A stretch of DNA of 64,000 bases from Muricea muricata (taxonomy: Eukaryota > Cnidaria > Anthozoa > Malacalcyonacea > Plexauridae): the NCBI GenBank assembly GCA_963855995.1, contig OY979729.1, positions 9,256,115 through 9,320,114 on the forward strand, given 5' to 3'. Position 1 is the first letter of the stretch. Each line of letters opens with the position of its first letter. The notes beneath the pieces are model-generated. The model saw only the letters and a program-made list of their open reading frames with translations, did not search any database and was not told the origin of the DNA. A program made the translations under genes and the position numbers. This document shows positions 56,701 through 63,444 of the stretch, piece after piece.

Positions 56701-58500
56701 TTGGTCGTTCCCACTCATTAAAAAAATCGACAGAAAACACTATACTTTTCTGCATTTGTGTATTAAATACTTTCTAGCTGCATAAAAGAGGTTTTTTGTC
56801 AACTTTGTCCATTTCCGCAATACAAAATACACAAATCATCATGATCCGTGTCAACTCTGTGGGAACGACCAGCGCCTGCGATCTGGCTTCAATTTTCACC
56901 CGCCCACAGCGTGGGATACACCATCTAGTGTATATGAGATATCTATGAATGAAACCCGACACCTCAGCTTACTCAGAAGTGGATAAAATAGAAAGCAGTA
57001 TTAGAATGACCTTGTCAGTGATTGGTTGATCATGACAACACTGAGAAGACAGTAAAAATCATAGTTGTTCAAATGGACAACTTGCGCTAAAGAGTAATTT
57101 TTGGTTTGGGAATAAAGAACGAAATTTCCTGAAAGTATATATGTAGTAAATATAGCCCTGCAAATTTTGGCAAATTTGTACACATTTGTATTACCTGCGA
57201 GAATGTGGTTAACTAATTTAGTTACCGATTTGCGCAGTAATACAAAAGTATACAAAATATGCCAACTTCACAAGCCTATATTTTTCGTATTTTACAACAT
57301 TTTGCAATCAAGCTTCGCAGTTTTACTAATTTTAATAAGCTCTTTCTTTCTGGCTGATTGATTTCATTCTATTCACATACAACAAAAATTAGTCTTTAGC
57401 GCAAGTTGTCCATGCACTGTATAGTTTCATTAATATATAGAGATCAGTGCACACATAAACATACTTCCTAAGTTCTTAAGTTTCTTCATAAGTTTCTTCT
57501 CATGTGCACACTGATCTCTACATATTACTGAAACTACATAGTGAACTGGGCCACTTATGTTAAAACCATGGCAATTGAAATCATAAAGAACAAACCATAA
57601 ACACAGACAGGGGCGTAGCCAGGGCCCTGACTTTGGGGGGGCGAGCTCATTTAAGGGGTGTCGGGCGACATCCCCACCGAGGAAATTTAACATTCTATAT
57701 AGGGTTTCTGAAATTCAGAAAAATAAGGGTTCCCCATTCTGGAAGTTTGGGCAAGAAGAATTTACGAGACCACCAAGTTGATAGAAAATGGAAATGACTT
57801 TTTTAGTAATTCAAAATATATAAATTAAATCAGATGTTTTTTCCTCTTTTTTTGGTAAACTGGTCTTCTTTCACTATGAGATAATCCCCCCAACAATTTT
57901 CAACCCGGATTTCAATGTTTTGAAAAAATGGTTTCTCGGATGATTGGGGGGGCGACCGCCCCCCCTTGCCCCCCTTGGCTACGCCCCTGAACACAGATCA
58001 TATCATCATCAATATATCAAAGTGACCGATGTGATAGAGCATGTATACCAATATGACTAATTTGAAATGACCAACTTAATATGACTAACTTGAATACAGC
58101 CCACAAGAGAAAAGGTAGATCTAGACTATATCACATCGTCGAGAATGATTTTGCTACAACGGTTACAATTAAATGGACACTAGGCTTTACCTGATTTGAG
58201 CTTTTCCAGACTTGTTATCCCCACAAAATTCTGTGATCTTTCCTGTCTCAACACCTCCGCCCAACATATCATCCATCATGGGACAAGATGTTGCAATATA
58301 ACCTCGACTTTTCTCTTGTTCAAAAAGTTCCCACGCATTCATAGGACAGAAGACATATTGATTTTCAATCTGCACACTTCCATGTTCATTTTCTGGTATT
58401 TTTGCAGTGACATCAATGTCGACCATATCAACATCATTTCCCACGGCACTCATTGGAGCAGATGCAGATTGACTTTGACCATCAAATGCATTCGTAGTGC
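35799..58500 (-). CDS. RAD51C: RAD51C-like recombinase paralogue, seven exons found, ATPase motifs altered
   Basis: RAD51C is a RecA-fold RAD51 paralogue acting in homologous recombination in the BCDX2 and CX3 complexes. Exons in transcript order: 58191-58500, 56006-56076, 45016-45111, 39009-39142, 37282-37471, 35922-35986 and 35799-35852. All junctions are GT-AG and in phase, with TAG at 35799. Family signatures are LFEQEKSRGY and DDMLGGGV in the first, VQIP and GKAIYI in the second, FTVERLA in the third, QFTEEHLLSNIQIARC in the fourth, and LAQRFLKIAYEHDVAVVFTN in the fifth. The N-terminal exon before 58500 was not found. The last two exons are less certain, because the acceptor at 35986 is poor and the WGHA segment is missing. 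The Walker A position reads GDNKSGKA (family GxxxxGKT/S), the DTEG motif reads VTDG, and the Walker B end LIIVD reads LIIVE. No stop or frameshift was found. It could be a divergent RAD51C, a second paralogue, or a very young pseudogene. Confidence 0.8.
36047..36219. repeat. Foldback element
   Basis: TTGTGGAAACACCATGTTGA is complementary to TCAACATGGTGTTTCCACCA. The outer arms AGTTATATTATTAATTT and AAATTAACAATATAA also pair. It lies just upstream (in transcript order) of the last two proposed RAD51C exons. Confidence 0.7.
36545..36730. repeat. Foldback element, family 5 (diverged copy)
   Basis: Left arm GTGTGTATTCATATCTTCGT and right arm ATATATATGAATAGACACC are complementary, with GTTCTGCCCCAAGAATTTC / GAAATTCGTCGGGAAGAAC inside. 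The same layout as 16481-16650. Confidence 0.6.
36960..37150. repeat. Foldback element, family 9
   Basis: GTGATGATTCGTCATGGGCC and GCCCATGACGAATCATCACG are inverted. Inside are GCCAGTGCCCTAAACAGAAG / CTTCTGTTTCTGAGCACTGG. A shorter relative with the same GCCAGTGC and TTTCAGGGGG motifs is at 62160-62268. Confidence 0.7.
37945..38870. repeat. 114-bp satellite array in a RAD51C intron
   Basis: Eight or so tandem units. The landmark TACTGGATAGCTC recurs at 37974, 38088, 38202, 38317, 38432, 38546, 38660 and 38773 (spacing 113-115). Each unit carries TCTATCAGTTCTAAACTGTT, TAGAGGTCCAGTAAGGATCA and TTGATCCAGTGTTACTACAG. The array sits between the exons at 39009-39142 and 37282-37471. Confidence 0.9.
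39270..39520. repeat. Dispersed TTGTTGCAAGTTGT-type repeat, copy 1
   Basis: Built from GTTGCAAGTTGTCAACAGGC and its complement, with the hallmark CAGGATGCGTTCGCATGACT at the edges. Relatives lie at 42640-42900 and 48825-48960. Confidence 0.65.
39563..39864. repeat. MITE family 4 (second copy)
   Basis: Ends CAATTCAGGTTGTCTTTTCG and TTTTGGAAAGACAACCTGTA are inverted, with ATGAGCGCGC / TTGCGCGTC just inside, as at 14088-14356. Confidence 0.75.
39871..39915. repeat. Perfect hairpin
   Basis: GTGATAATATTTCCCGA and TCGGGAAATATTATCAC are complementary across a loop of about five bases. Confidence 0.7.
40143..40543. repeat. MITE with TTAAGGTGG termini
   Basis: TTAAGGTGGTTCGATAGTC at the left and GACTACCGAGCCACCTTAA at the right are inverted repeats with two mismatches. 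A TTAA-like overlap is present at both outer ends. Confidence 0.75.
40748..41104. repeat. MITE family 7 (longer copy)
   Basis: Matches 24271-24543 but keeps an extra internal segment (about 40850-40935, including ACAAATAGATTTCATTTTTTTG). That segment is complementary to the right end AATGAAATCTATTTGTTAAA. Confidence 0.8.
41585..41785. repeat. MITE family 10 with telomere-like G-rich core
   Basis: The outer ends GATTCGAACGTTGTATCCC and GGAATACAACGTTCGGATC are inverted. The core 41665-41692 reads TTAGGGTTGGGGTTTGGGTC then AGGG, four G-runs. A second copy at 61893-62090 keeps three G-runs. Confidence 0.75.
41798..41955. mobile_element. Short hAT-like non-autonomous element
   Basis: Ends CAGTGGCGTAGTTCAGGG and CCCTGGCCACGCCACTG are of the hAT CAGNGGCGTAG type. 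The flanking octamers (AGTTGGGA / ATTGGAGA) are similar but not identical. GC-rich compared with the surroundings. Confidence 0.6.
42246..43677 (-). CDS. Secreted six-cysteine peptide, gene A (two exons)
   Basis: Exon 1 is 43558-43677 (40 codons, donor AAT|GTATGT). Exon 2 is 42246-42368 (acceptor TGTTACAG, 40 codons then TAG). They join in phase 0 to an 80-residue precursor. Residues 1-24 form a signal peptide (MKL, then the hydrophobic LLFVSLLFLV, cleavage likely after IGA), so the product should be secreted. The mature part starts WLFDG, passes a Gly-rich linker, and ends with six cysteines spaced C-x9-C-x5-C-x3-C-x7-C-x4-C. Gene B at 52824-53326 is a paralogue with the same exon break, the same WL-DG start and shared TYA-CQ-GCDPV. 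A TATA box lies 110 bp upstream. The length and disulfide-rich design recall toxins, antimicrobial peptides or structural peptides of cnidarians, but I do not recognise the family and assign no function. It lies in a RAD51C intron on the same strand. Confidence 0.75.
42640..42900. repeat. Dispersed TTGTTGCAAGTTGT-type repeat, copy 2
   Basis: ACAGACTTGTTGCAAGTTGT at 42648 and GACAATTTGTAACAGCC near 42828, ending in GCGAACGCATCCTGACAACA. It lies in the intron of peptide gene A. Confidence 0.6.
43787..43794 (-). promoter_or_regulatory. TATA box of peptide gene A
   Basis: TATATAAG on the minus strand lies 110 bp before the ATG. The surrounding block (about 43785-43900) is strongly conserved with the region upstream of gene B. 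Confidence 0.6.
44335..44610. repeat. Insertion present only in copy A of the segmental duplication
   Basis: The flanking sequence (TACGAGTGGTCTAG and ACACAGAATGCCTGTAG) is contiguous in copy B near 54150-54190. The insert carries an inverted pair CCTGATCCAAGCA / TGCTTGGATCATCC and is probably a MITE. Confidence 0.6.
44690..44885. repeat. 114-bp satellite family, two diverged units
   Basis: AACTAACTTTATTTTTACTG and TCTATCAGTTCCAAATTGCT with AGGTCCAGT. Same orientation as the main array at 37945-38870. Confidence 0.7.
45425..45835. repeat. 114-bp satellite family, inverted array
   Basis: About four units in the opposite orientation to 37945-38870 (AACACTGGATCAATAAGAGA, TTACTGGACCTCTGGGAAGA, CAGTATAAGTAAAGTTATTG). 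Abuts the repeat at 45838-46130. Confidence 0.8.
45838..46130. repeat. Dispersed repeat, inverted relative of 48555-48790
   Basis: Contains GACGTTTGTAACGTGACGTT and, further right, the complement of the tail seen at 48700-48790 (TTTTGATGCACGTTTTATCA, GAAGCTTGATTAGGATTTCA). Confidence 0.65.
46175..46560. repeat. 114-bp satellite family, inverted fragments
   Basis: Several partial units in the inverse orientation (AGAACTGATAGAGCTAACCA, GATCAATAAGAGACTATCC). Confidence 0.7.
46561..47527. other. Intronic DNA, nothing recognised
   Basis: AT-rich sequence in a RAD51C intron. No reading frame with a recognisable domain on either strand and no clear terminal repeats. Confidence 0.4.
47528..47535 (+). 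promoter_or_regulatory. Candidate TATA box with purine-rich downstream leader
   Basis: TATAAAAG is followed by GACCGCCCCAGC and about 180 bp of ACAGACAGAAACAGACAAGA-type leader without a long reading frame. It could be the promoter of an unseen transcript, or an LTR promoter of the Copia-like element that begins about 1.8 kb downstream. Confidence 0.35.
47740..47880. repeat. MITE family 8, right half
   Basis: GGACTACATTTTCAACATTTTACAATATTTTGCAGCCAAAC onward (shown here only in part) matches the right arm of 33826-34242, ending TCTAAAAGGGGAATTGTC. Confidence 0.55.
48184..48412. repeat. MITE with ATTCTTGGGTTTCAC termini
   Basis: ATTCTTGGGTTTCAC (48184-48198) and GTGAAACCCAAGAAT (48398-48412) are perfect inverted repeats. 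GGGGGTCAACTCC / GGGTTGACCCCC pair inside. Confidence 0.8.
48555..48790. repeat. Dispersed repeat, inverted relative of 45838-46130
   Basis: Shares AACGTGACGTTTG, TTTCACGTGTAA-AAACGATT, ATTTGAAATCCTAA and GATAAAACGTGCATCAAAAC with the 46-kb copy in the opposite order and orientation. Confidence 0.65.
48825..48960. repeat. Dispersed TTGTTGCAAGTTGT-type repeat, copy 3
   Basis: GCAACAGACTTGTTGTCATC and CAAGTCATGCGAACGCATCC, the complement of the motif at 39455-39480. It is followed by an end of the GGGCCGG family at 48962. Confidence 0.6.
49320..51050 (+). mobile_element. Truncated, mutated Ty1/Copia-type retrotransposon
   Basis: Order gag tail, protease, integrase (Copia order), with no reverse transcriptase or RNase H left. 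Visible pieces are a CCHC zinc knuckle (CFVCGYPGHFAKQC, about 49783-49824), an aspartic protease active site IDTGCTDH (about 49955-49980), a gag-pre-integrase motif LWHQRLGHLN (about 50287-50316), and integrase core positions HSDILG, RTDNGAEY and an Asn-Glu pair in QQNEVAE for the D-D-E triad. Lesions are frame changes between the knuckle and the protease, an in-frame TAA near 50531, a frameshift around 50925-50945 (the integrase tail resumes in another frame) and TAG at 51049. A hairpin insertion interrupts the gag part. Flanking LTRs were not identified. It lies antisense in a RAD51C intron and is inactive. Confidence 0.85.
49540..49613. repeat. Hairpin insertion within the Copia gag region
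   Basis: GTGCTTAGCAACCAGGCAAA and CGTGGTTGCTAAGCAC are complementary, as are CAGATTTTATTA / TAATAAAATCTG. A very short MITE or the remnant of one. Confidence 0.75.
51168..51366. repeat. Foldback element just downstream of the Copia truncation
   Basis: CGGAAGTTCGTTGCGAAGTTC pairs with GAACTTCGCAACGAATTTCGG, and AAAGTTCATTTCAGAATT and AGCTGGTTTGTAAAC pair with the right arm. It may mark the breakpoint that removed the reverse transcriptase. Confidence 0.75.
51621..52176. repeat. Foldback element with 60-bp termini
   Basis: CATAGGGCTCCCAATAAACAA... is complementary to ...TTGTTCATTGGGAGCCCTATG. The next 35 bases (ATTATTTAAATACACAACAG and AAAGGATTTT) also pair with the other end. Confidence 0.85.
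52472..52600. repeat. Foldback family 2, 5' fragment
   Basis: GACTATAAGTAAACTGGAACG, GAAGCCAATTTGATTTGAG and GTCGTATATCAAATGA match the left part of 5625-6058. The right part is missing. Confidence 0.75.
52824..53326 (-). CDS. Secreted six-cysteine peptide, gene B (two exons)
   Basis: Exon 1 is 53213-53326 (38 codons, donor AGT|GTAAGT). Exon 2 is 52824-52943 (acceptor TTTTTACAG, 39 codons then TAA). Joined in phase 0 they encode 77 residues. The N-terminus (MKL, LLFVSLLFLVMF) is a signal peptide with likely cleavage after VNEA. The mature part begins WLIDGG, has a short Lys/Gly-rich linker and a cysteine module C-x8-C-x5-C-x3-C-x7-C-x4-C. Compared with gene A, the intron position, cysteine order and the DTYAECQ / CDPV region are kept, while the residues between the last cysteines and in the linker differ. 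That points to an old duplication with both copies constrained. The intron is 269 bp against about 1.2 kb in gene A. A TATA box lies 94 bp upstream. It is nested in a different RAD51C intron from gene A. The family is not recognised, and toxin-like, antimicrobial or other secreted roles are all open. Confidence 0.75.
53420..53427 (-). promoter_or_regulatory. TATA box of peptide gene B
   Basis: TATATAAG on the minus strand, 94 bp before the ATG. The conserved upstream block shared with gene A includes CGATTTCGCCATAA, GTAATTGAAAAAGCAAACTA and ATATAATTGCTGTTT (plus-strand reading). Confidence 0.6.
53577..53877. repeat. Foldback carrying a tRNA-like T-arm, unique to copy B
   Basis: CGTAGACGGTCGTCG near the left end is inverse to CGACCGACCGTCTACG at the right. 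Inside, 53723-53739 folds on the minus strand as a perfect T-arm (CCAGG TTCAAAT CCTGG), but no acceptor stem can be formed, so it is not a working tRNA. The segment is absent from copy A. Confidence 0.55.
54290..54545. repeat. 114-bp satellite family, diverged units
   Basis: TTTATACCGGATAGCCCTAT and TTCCTAGAGGTCCAG, then a second partial unit near 54480-54545. Corresponds in position to 44690-44885 in copy A. Confidence 0.7.
54970..55575. repeat. MITE family 8, diverged copy
   Basis: GGAAAGACCATCCTAAATTT on the left and ACCAAGCTTTACAATTTTACTG with TTTGTCTAACAGGGGAATGG on the right match the arms of 33826-34242. The middle has diverged or been replaced. Confidence 0.6.
55880..55925 (-). repeat. 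tRNA-derived SINE 5' fragment (second copy)
   Basis: Minus strand GTAGCTTAGTTGGCAGAGCA followed by TTGGGCCAGCATTCC, matching 34262-34310. About 80 bp from RAD51C exon 56006-56076. Confidence 0.5.
56603..56947. repeat. MITE with CATAGATATCTCATATACAC termini
   Basis: CATAGATATCTCATATACACTAGAT is the reverse complement of 56923-56947. Loop of about 295 bp without a supported gene. Confidence 0.85.
57130..57365. repeat. MITE family 8, partial copy
   Basis: ATAGCCCTGCAAATTTTGGC and the complementary CAACTTCACAAGCCTATATT, with TACAACATTTTGCAATCAAG following, as in 33826-34242. Confidence 0.6.
57414..57552. repeat. Foldback element
   Basis: ACTGTATAGTTTCATTAATATAT and GAGATCAGTGCACAC pair with GTGCACACTGATCTC and ATATTACTGAAACTACATAGT. 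Loop of about 60 bp. Confidence 0.8.
57608..57989. mobile_element. Non-autonomous hAT element with 8-bp target duplication
   Basis: Ends CAGGGGCGTAGCCAGGG and CCTTGGCTACGCCCCTG are hAT-type terminal repeats. The octamer AACACAGA flanks both sides (57600-57607 and 57990-57997). 382 bp, no transposase, with long G and C runs inside the ends. Confidence 0.9.
58014..58187. repeat. Dispersed repeat family 6, uninterrupted copy
   Basis: Matches 24213-24270 plus 24544-24625 without the MITE insertion. Its right end runs up to the splice donor of RAD51C exon 58191-58500. Confidence 0.75.
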
Positions 58501-59454
58501 CTAAATTCAGTGAGGTTTTTGGTCAATTTTGGTGATATTATGCCAGCTTTATTGTTGTAAGGATGTATGGTGTCACCTCCTTAGTGAGACCAAAGGCAAG
58601 ATTTATTTAGTTATTAATAAGCACTTATCCAGGCTGAAGTTTTAAAATTAAAGAAATGTTATATAACAAGCCATTTTAGGTGCTATGTACATGATTTATT
58701 AATGAATTTTTGAAGCCATATTGACAAATCACACCTTTTTGACAAATCAGACAAATGTTCACAAACATTTTAACTTTCAAGCTGACTAAATCACAGCAAG
58801 CAGGGCTGGCCGTTAAAGGTTATTGATTGGGGACACCTCCCCATACACTTCAACTTATCCAGACATGAATTTGACATGTGCCTCCAATGATTCCCCGGCA
58901 ATCTACAATCAGTTATTTCTTCATCTATTACTTTGGCTAATGCATAATGAACTTACTTGAATTATGAGTACTGGATAAGCTGTGAAATATGTGAAAAAGT
59001 TATTGTGTTAAAATTCATAATTAAATCTTTCAAATTCACTCCTAAAACCCGCCATCTTTTTTGCAAAGTTGCAAAACTGTTTCCATTTTGTATGGCGAAT
59101 TTCGTTTCAGAATCACCAGATTGATAAATTTCATTCTTACCCCAACGCCAAAAACACAGAGAATTTCAAAAAAAGTCGAGCTTTAATATTGGGAATTACT
59201 TGCACAACTCACATTTTTGTATTCTCTATATAGATTTTAACATTGTGCCTCTTTAGATTCTTTCAATTTTATTCAATTTATTACTAGGATACTTCCTTAT
59301 TTTAAAACCCATTTCCTCAACAAGTAGAATTCCCTGTTTTCTCAAACAAGCTTGCTCAGCAACGTGGGATAGCATCTAGTTTGAAACAGTGAATTTGAAA
59401 CTGAAAGTTTGTGTTTTAGGTATTTATCAAATTGTTGGACATATTTTTCATATA

Positions 59455-61289
59455 ATGGCTCAAGGAAGCCTTAAGAAGAAAAATAGCAGCGTATCAAAGA
59501 AGGCGAAAACTCAGAAGAAATCTTTAGGCGCAAAAAAAGGGGGTAAAACCCACAGTTTGTAGTAGTTTTAATTACCCCATAGGAAACCCCGATGTATTTG
59601 GCTGGATATTGTTTGGAATTCGAAGTGTCACAATTTAATAATTTTATGTTAAAAAGATTCTTACTAATTTGGTACATTGAAGAAATTGAAGTATTTCTTA
59701 TTTTCAATGCTAAGAATCTCTGGCTATGAATTAGGTGTTTATCCCAACAAAGTATTTATGGTTAATTATTAATTGCAATAAAGTTTATATTTGTGTCATT
59801 TGTATTTTAAATTAAGCCAAATTCGTGTGTAAAAGGCACGGTTTTGAAGTGGCAATTCATTCATGTTCGGAACTAATGTCGAACTCAATCCAAAATTAAA
59901 GAATTCCGATAGCCGGTGTGTCACTGAGCACTGAGGTGCTTTAATGTGTGGGAGAAATAAATAACTTTATTTGTGACATGACCAATTGAGGAAAATTGGC
60001 CAATTCTATAGGCCACTCCATGTTTTACCCAACCCCTCACTAATAGTTACTTCACTATGTACACAGTGGAACATGTGCCCCCAATGGTGTCATTTTAATA
60101 TGTAAACTTGCTTTTTCGTTCAAACAAGGCAAGTTGTGGTGTCTGGGTGTTCCTCTTTATTTGCAAAGTACAAGCTTCTGTTTTATTTTGTGCCGAACTT
60201 CATCATCAATAACGGATAAATCCTGTTATATTTCATGTAAAACAAGTACACTATCATGCACATTGCATTTTCTTTGATAAATTGCCTAAAATGTGTTGAT
60301 TTGGGAAAATCAGAGTACCGACATGTATAGAAGAACTCTCAAACTACAGGCAAAGATCAATTACGGGATGGAAATACCAGTCCTGGCATAGGTTTTACAT
60401 TTGCGAAAGGCACAATACATTAAACGCTTGCCAACTAATTCACCTATATAATTTTCATGAACTAGGTAGAGCAATCAAGCCAAAAAAAGGATCAAAGACT
60501 ACAGCAATGATTGTCAAGAAGGTCAGTTCCTGGATACATGATCCAAAAGATCTATGGTTCCTGTTACTGCCATTTACATTCAAGCATGTTGCATGAACTA
60601 TTTCACATGTTTGTTCCCATTTGAAACGTAACGTTTCATCATTAAATTAAACACTTTTCCGGTGAAATTGTCATGTTTGAAGTTTAATATGTAAACAATT
60701 ATGACATCGAAGTAAGCTTTATGCTACTTTTTCGACATGTTCACTGGCTTAATACAGCATGTTTGTCTTATTACTCAGAAAAACTAATTGGCAGAGAGTC
60801 CAACAAGTGCAAATTCGTATTGGCAAAACTTACAGAGCATTTTTAACACATCAGCCTGGTAAAATACCTACTACTAGCTGAGGTTATCAAGCGAAAACAA
60901 ACGTGTTAATTTCACTGGAAAAAGTGTTCGATTCCATAATGAAACGCTACGTTTCAACAAATACATGAAATAGTTCATGCATCATGCTTCAATGTAAATC
61001 TCAGTAATATGATATGGGAAGAGATTGAAATAAAATGATGCTGATATAGCAGCCCTTAGCAGTAATTAGTCTAACTTTGCAGACTTTTGAATCGAATCTA
61101 TATTATTGCTGTTAATTATATTCCTTTTTTACACAGGAAATTGAAGTTCAAATCAAGCAAACCATTGAGACCACAGCAGTGACCAAAGCACTTAAACAAG
61201 AGCATAAACCACTAACCATTGTCAAATCACGGACTGTGGCAGCAAGCAAGAGCAAACCTAAGAAGAAAAGCACAAAAGGGAAAAAGTAG
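59455..61289 (+). CDS. C19orf53: C19orf53 / Leydig cell tumour 10 kDa protein-like (UPF0390), three exons
   Basis: Exons 59455-59542, 60466-60521 and 61137-61289 join in phase (donors GGGG|GTAAAA and AAG|GTCAGT; acceptors ACTAG and ACACAG) to a 98-residue basic protein. Human C19orf53 has 99. It starts MAQG like the human protein. The exon 1/2 join gives KKGGRAIKPKK, matching the family's hallmark KGGR-x-I-x-PKK. The third exon supplies a helical segment (EIEVQIKQTIETTAVTKAL) and a lysine-rich tail ending STKGKK. The family is small and probably nuclear, with no firmly established mechanism. It is divergent from RAD51C, whose first found exon ends at 58500, so the 0.95 kb between may hold promoters for both. 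Intron 2 contains a MITE. Confidence 0.88.
60583..60990. repeat. MITE in intron 2 of the C19orf53-like gene
   Basis: GCATGAACTATTTCACATGT and AAACGTAACGTTTCATCATT pair with AATGAAACGCTACGTTTCAA and ACATGAAATAGTTCATGC. AACACTTTTCCGGTGAAATT pairs with its right-arm counterpart. Confidence 0.8.
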
Positions 61290-61445
61290 TTTGGGAGGCT
61301 AAAGAACTGGTCATGCCCATTCTTTCTATGCATGAAAGAGTTTCCCAAGTCCAAAATGAGCTTCAGCTCTTGGGATTTTAATTTAAGATTAATTAATAAC
61401 AAAGTGATTAGTGTTAATTAAATTTCCTGCTTACAAACTTTGATA

Positions 61446-61506
61446 TGCACAGAAAAAATGCGCAGAAAAAATGCACAGAAAAAATGCACAGAAAAAATGC
61501 ACAGAA
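61446..61506. repeat. Short tandem repeat, 14-bp unit
   Basis: Four to five copies of ATGCACAGAAAAAA. One unit has GCGCAG. Confidence 0.9.
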
Positions 61507-61892
61507 TGTAGTTGATTGTCTGCCTCTTAAAGAAACTGTAAGACACTGATAAACTATACATATACCTATATATTTTGAAGTCATACATGAGTAACATGAA
61601 CAGAGACTGGTCATGTGTGGTCAAGCGAAATATATTTTGCAGATTAGCTGTCACATTTAGTTTTTGTAAACATTTGAATATAATCTGATTAATTACATCA
61701 TGAAACTTGTAAACAGTAATATTGAATCGTGTAAGCTCTAGACAAGCATAAATATGCAGTGAAGCAGAGTGACATATGATGAATTTGGTCATAAACTCAT
61801 TTGTATCAAATTACCAGACACTAGACAACCGCTGACCACCATTCTGACCAGCAATCAAATATAATGCTTGGTCAATATTGTCGAACGAGGAT

Positions 61893-62090
61893 GTCACTCG
61901 ATCCGAACGTATCCCAACAAGATTATTGCATCCACTAAATTATTGGGATGATCACGGTTAGGGTTTGGGTCAGGGTTCATTTTATGTGCATGAAATGACA
62001 ATTCCAATAAGCATTGGAATTATCAAACGTTGTACCCAGTAATTTTATTGGGGTACAAGTTAACGTTCGAATCCGTTGGAATACGAGTTG
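61893..62090. repeat. MITE family 10, second copy
   Basis: GATCCGAACGTATCCCAACA on the left, AACGTTCGAATCCGTTGG on the right and the central TTAGGGTTTGGGTCAGGGTT correspond to 41585-41785. Confidence 0.75.
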
Positions 62091-62154
62091 ATGAGGGTTG
62101 GCAGTCACGCGATCTTAGCCGTTCTCACAGAGGATACAGAGGTTCAACTTATCA

Positions 62155-62268
62155 TAGCTTAGCCAGTGCGCGAAAGAGAGGCCTTCTTCCCCCTGAAATA
62201 TATTAGTGGCAATATTATTAGTTTCAGGGGGTGAAGGCCTCTTTTTAGCGTACTGGCTCTGAGCATGG
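62155..62268. repeat. Foldback element, family 9 (short copy)
   Basis: AGCCAGTGCGCGAAAGAGAG pairs with the right end (CTCTTTTTAGCGTACTGGCT). Inside, CCCCCTGAAA pairs with TTTCAGGGGG. Confidence 0.75.
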
Positions 62269-63440
62269 GGTACGCAAAATTAATGAGAAGTTGTATGTGT
62301 ATGCTCTTTGCCATTCGATGCTTTCCCAACAATCTGATCATGCATTTTATTGAAAGCGAAATGGCAACAAAATTGTTTATCGGCTTATTTGAAAGAGACT
62401 CCAAAACAATATATAGAAGTCTATTACAGAATTTTTATATCTGCCTTATTTGGTGAGATATTTTGACTTGAAATCTTTAGTTGTCCGCCATCTTAAATAT
62501 TTTTAGATATGCACATTGAACTCGATACGTCAACTGGGGTCACGCAATTTTTTTTCTTACGACACAATGATTAATCTTCTCCAATAACCACACACATGGT
62601 AAGTGTTTTGAATTTCAGCACGGACTGAAAAGATTTTAAACAATATTTGATTGTTGGTAGATATTTAGGAGAAGCTTTGAATGGCTTATCCCTGTTGTGA
62701 CATCACCAAAACATTGTTAATGAGGTTCAGTTCGATTATTCAGGTGACAATATCTCCCAAAGTAAAACAGATATAAAAATTTTGTAAAAGACGTTTATAT
62801 ATTACTTTTAGAGTCTCTTTCAAATGAGACAATAAAAATTTTTGTTGCCATTTCCCTTGAAGCGAAAACATGGTCAACTTAAATCTTAAAATGTGTGCCC
62901 TGTGATAATTCTGACTGCAAACCCTCGTTCCCATCTAACACGGCCTTAGTCCTGATCGGACAATATCTGTTCGCTGACTAACACTGTTAGTCTCTGTAAA
63001 GCCATGTAGTTCTGTTTATTTTAAAAATTTAACAGGTACAGGTAATAATTGTCAATTTCTCTATCGACCATTCTCTACATACAGGACCACTACTCAATTT
63101 ACCGGCCACCATTTTCAAAGAATTTACCGACCGAACGCGTTTTCCCATCGTTTTTCATCGGTTCTACCCACAAACCTCACAAAACTGGGGGTGTGTTTCG
63201 CCACCACCCTCCTCGTCCTCCCATCGGTGGTGCACCCCTGCTTTCACATTTGAAATCATGTTCTACTTTGTTCTAATTCTGCATTCGTTTTTAATGCAAA
63301 GGAAAGAGGTTTTTTGCAGCAGCTAAACTACCGACCAGCTATGTAAAATGTCAGCGACAATGCGTGCTGGAGTATAAAAAAAATGGAATTCAATTTTTTT
63401 TAAAAACGAGAAAATGTAAAAAAAAAGCGTTACACATTTG
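62269..63440. other. No gene recognised
   Basis: Two regions (62340-62450 and 62755-62860) are inverted relatives. One carries GAAATGGCAACAAAATTGTT; the other, near 62835, carries TTTTTGTTGCCATTTCCCTT. They look like the two arms of a large foldback of about 500-600 bp. No coding signal. Confidence 0.45.
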
Positions 63441-63444
63441 CACT

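Noticed and set aside
58191..58500. Stand-alone RAD51C fragment unrelated to the exons at 37-39 kb
   Set aside because: Two further exons (56006-56076 and 45016-45111) bridge it to the downstream exons with every phase matching, which makes one gene the simpler reading.
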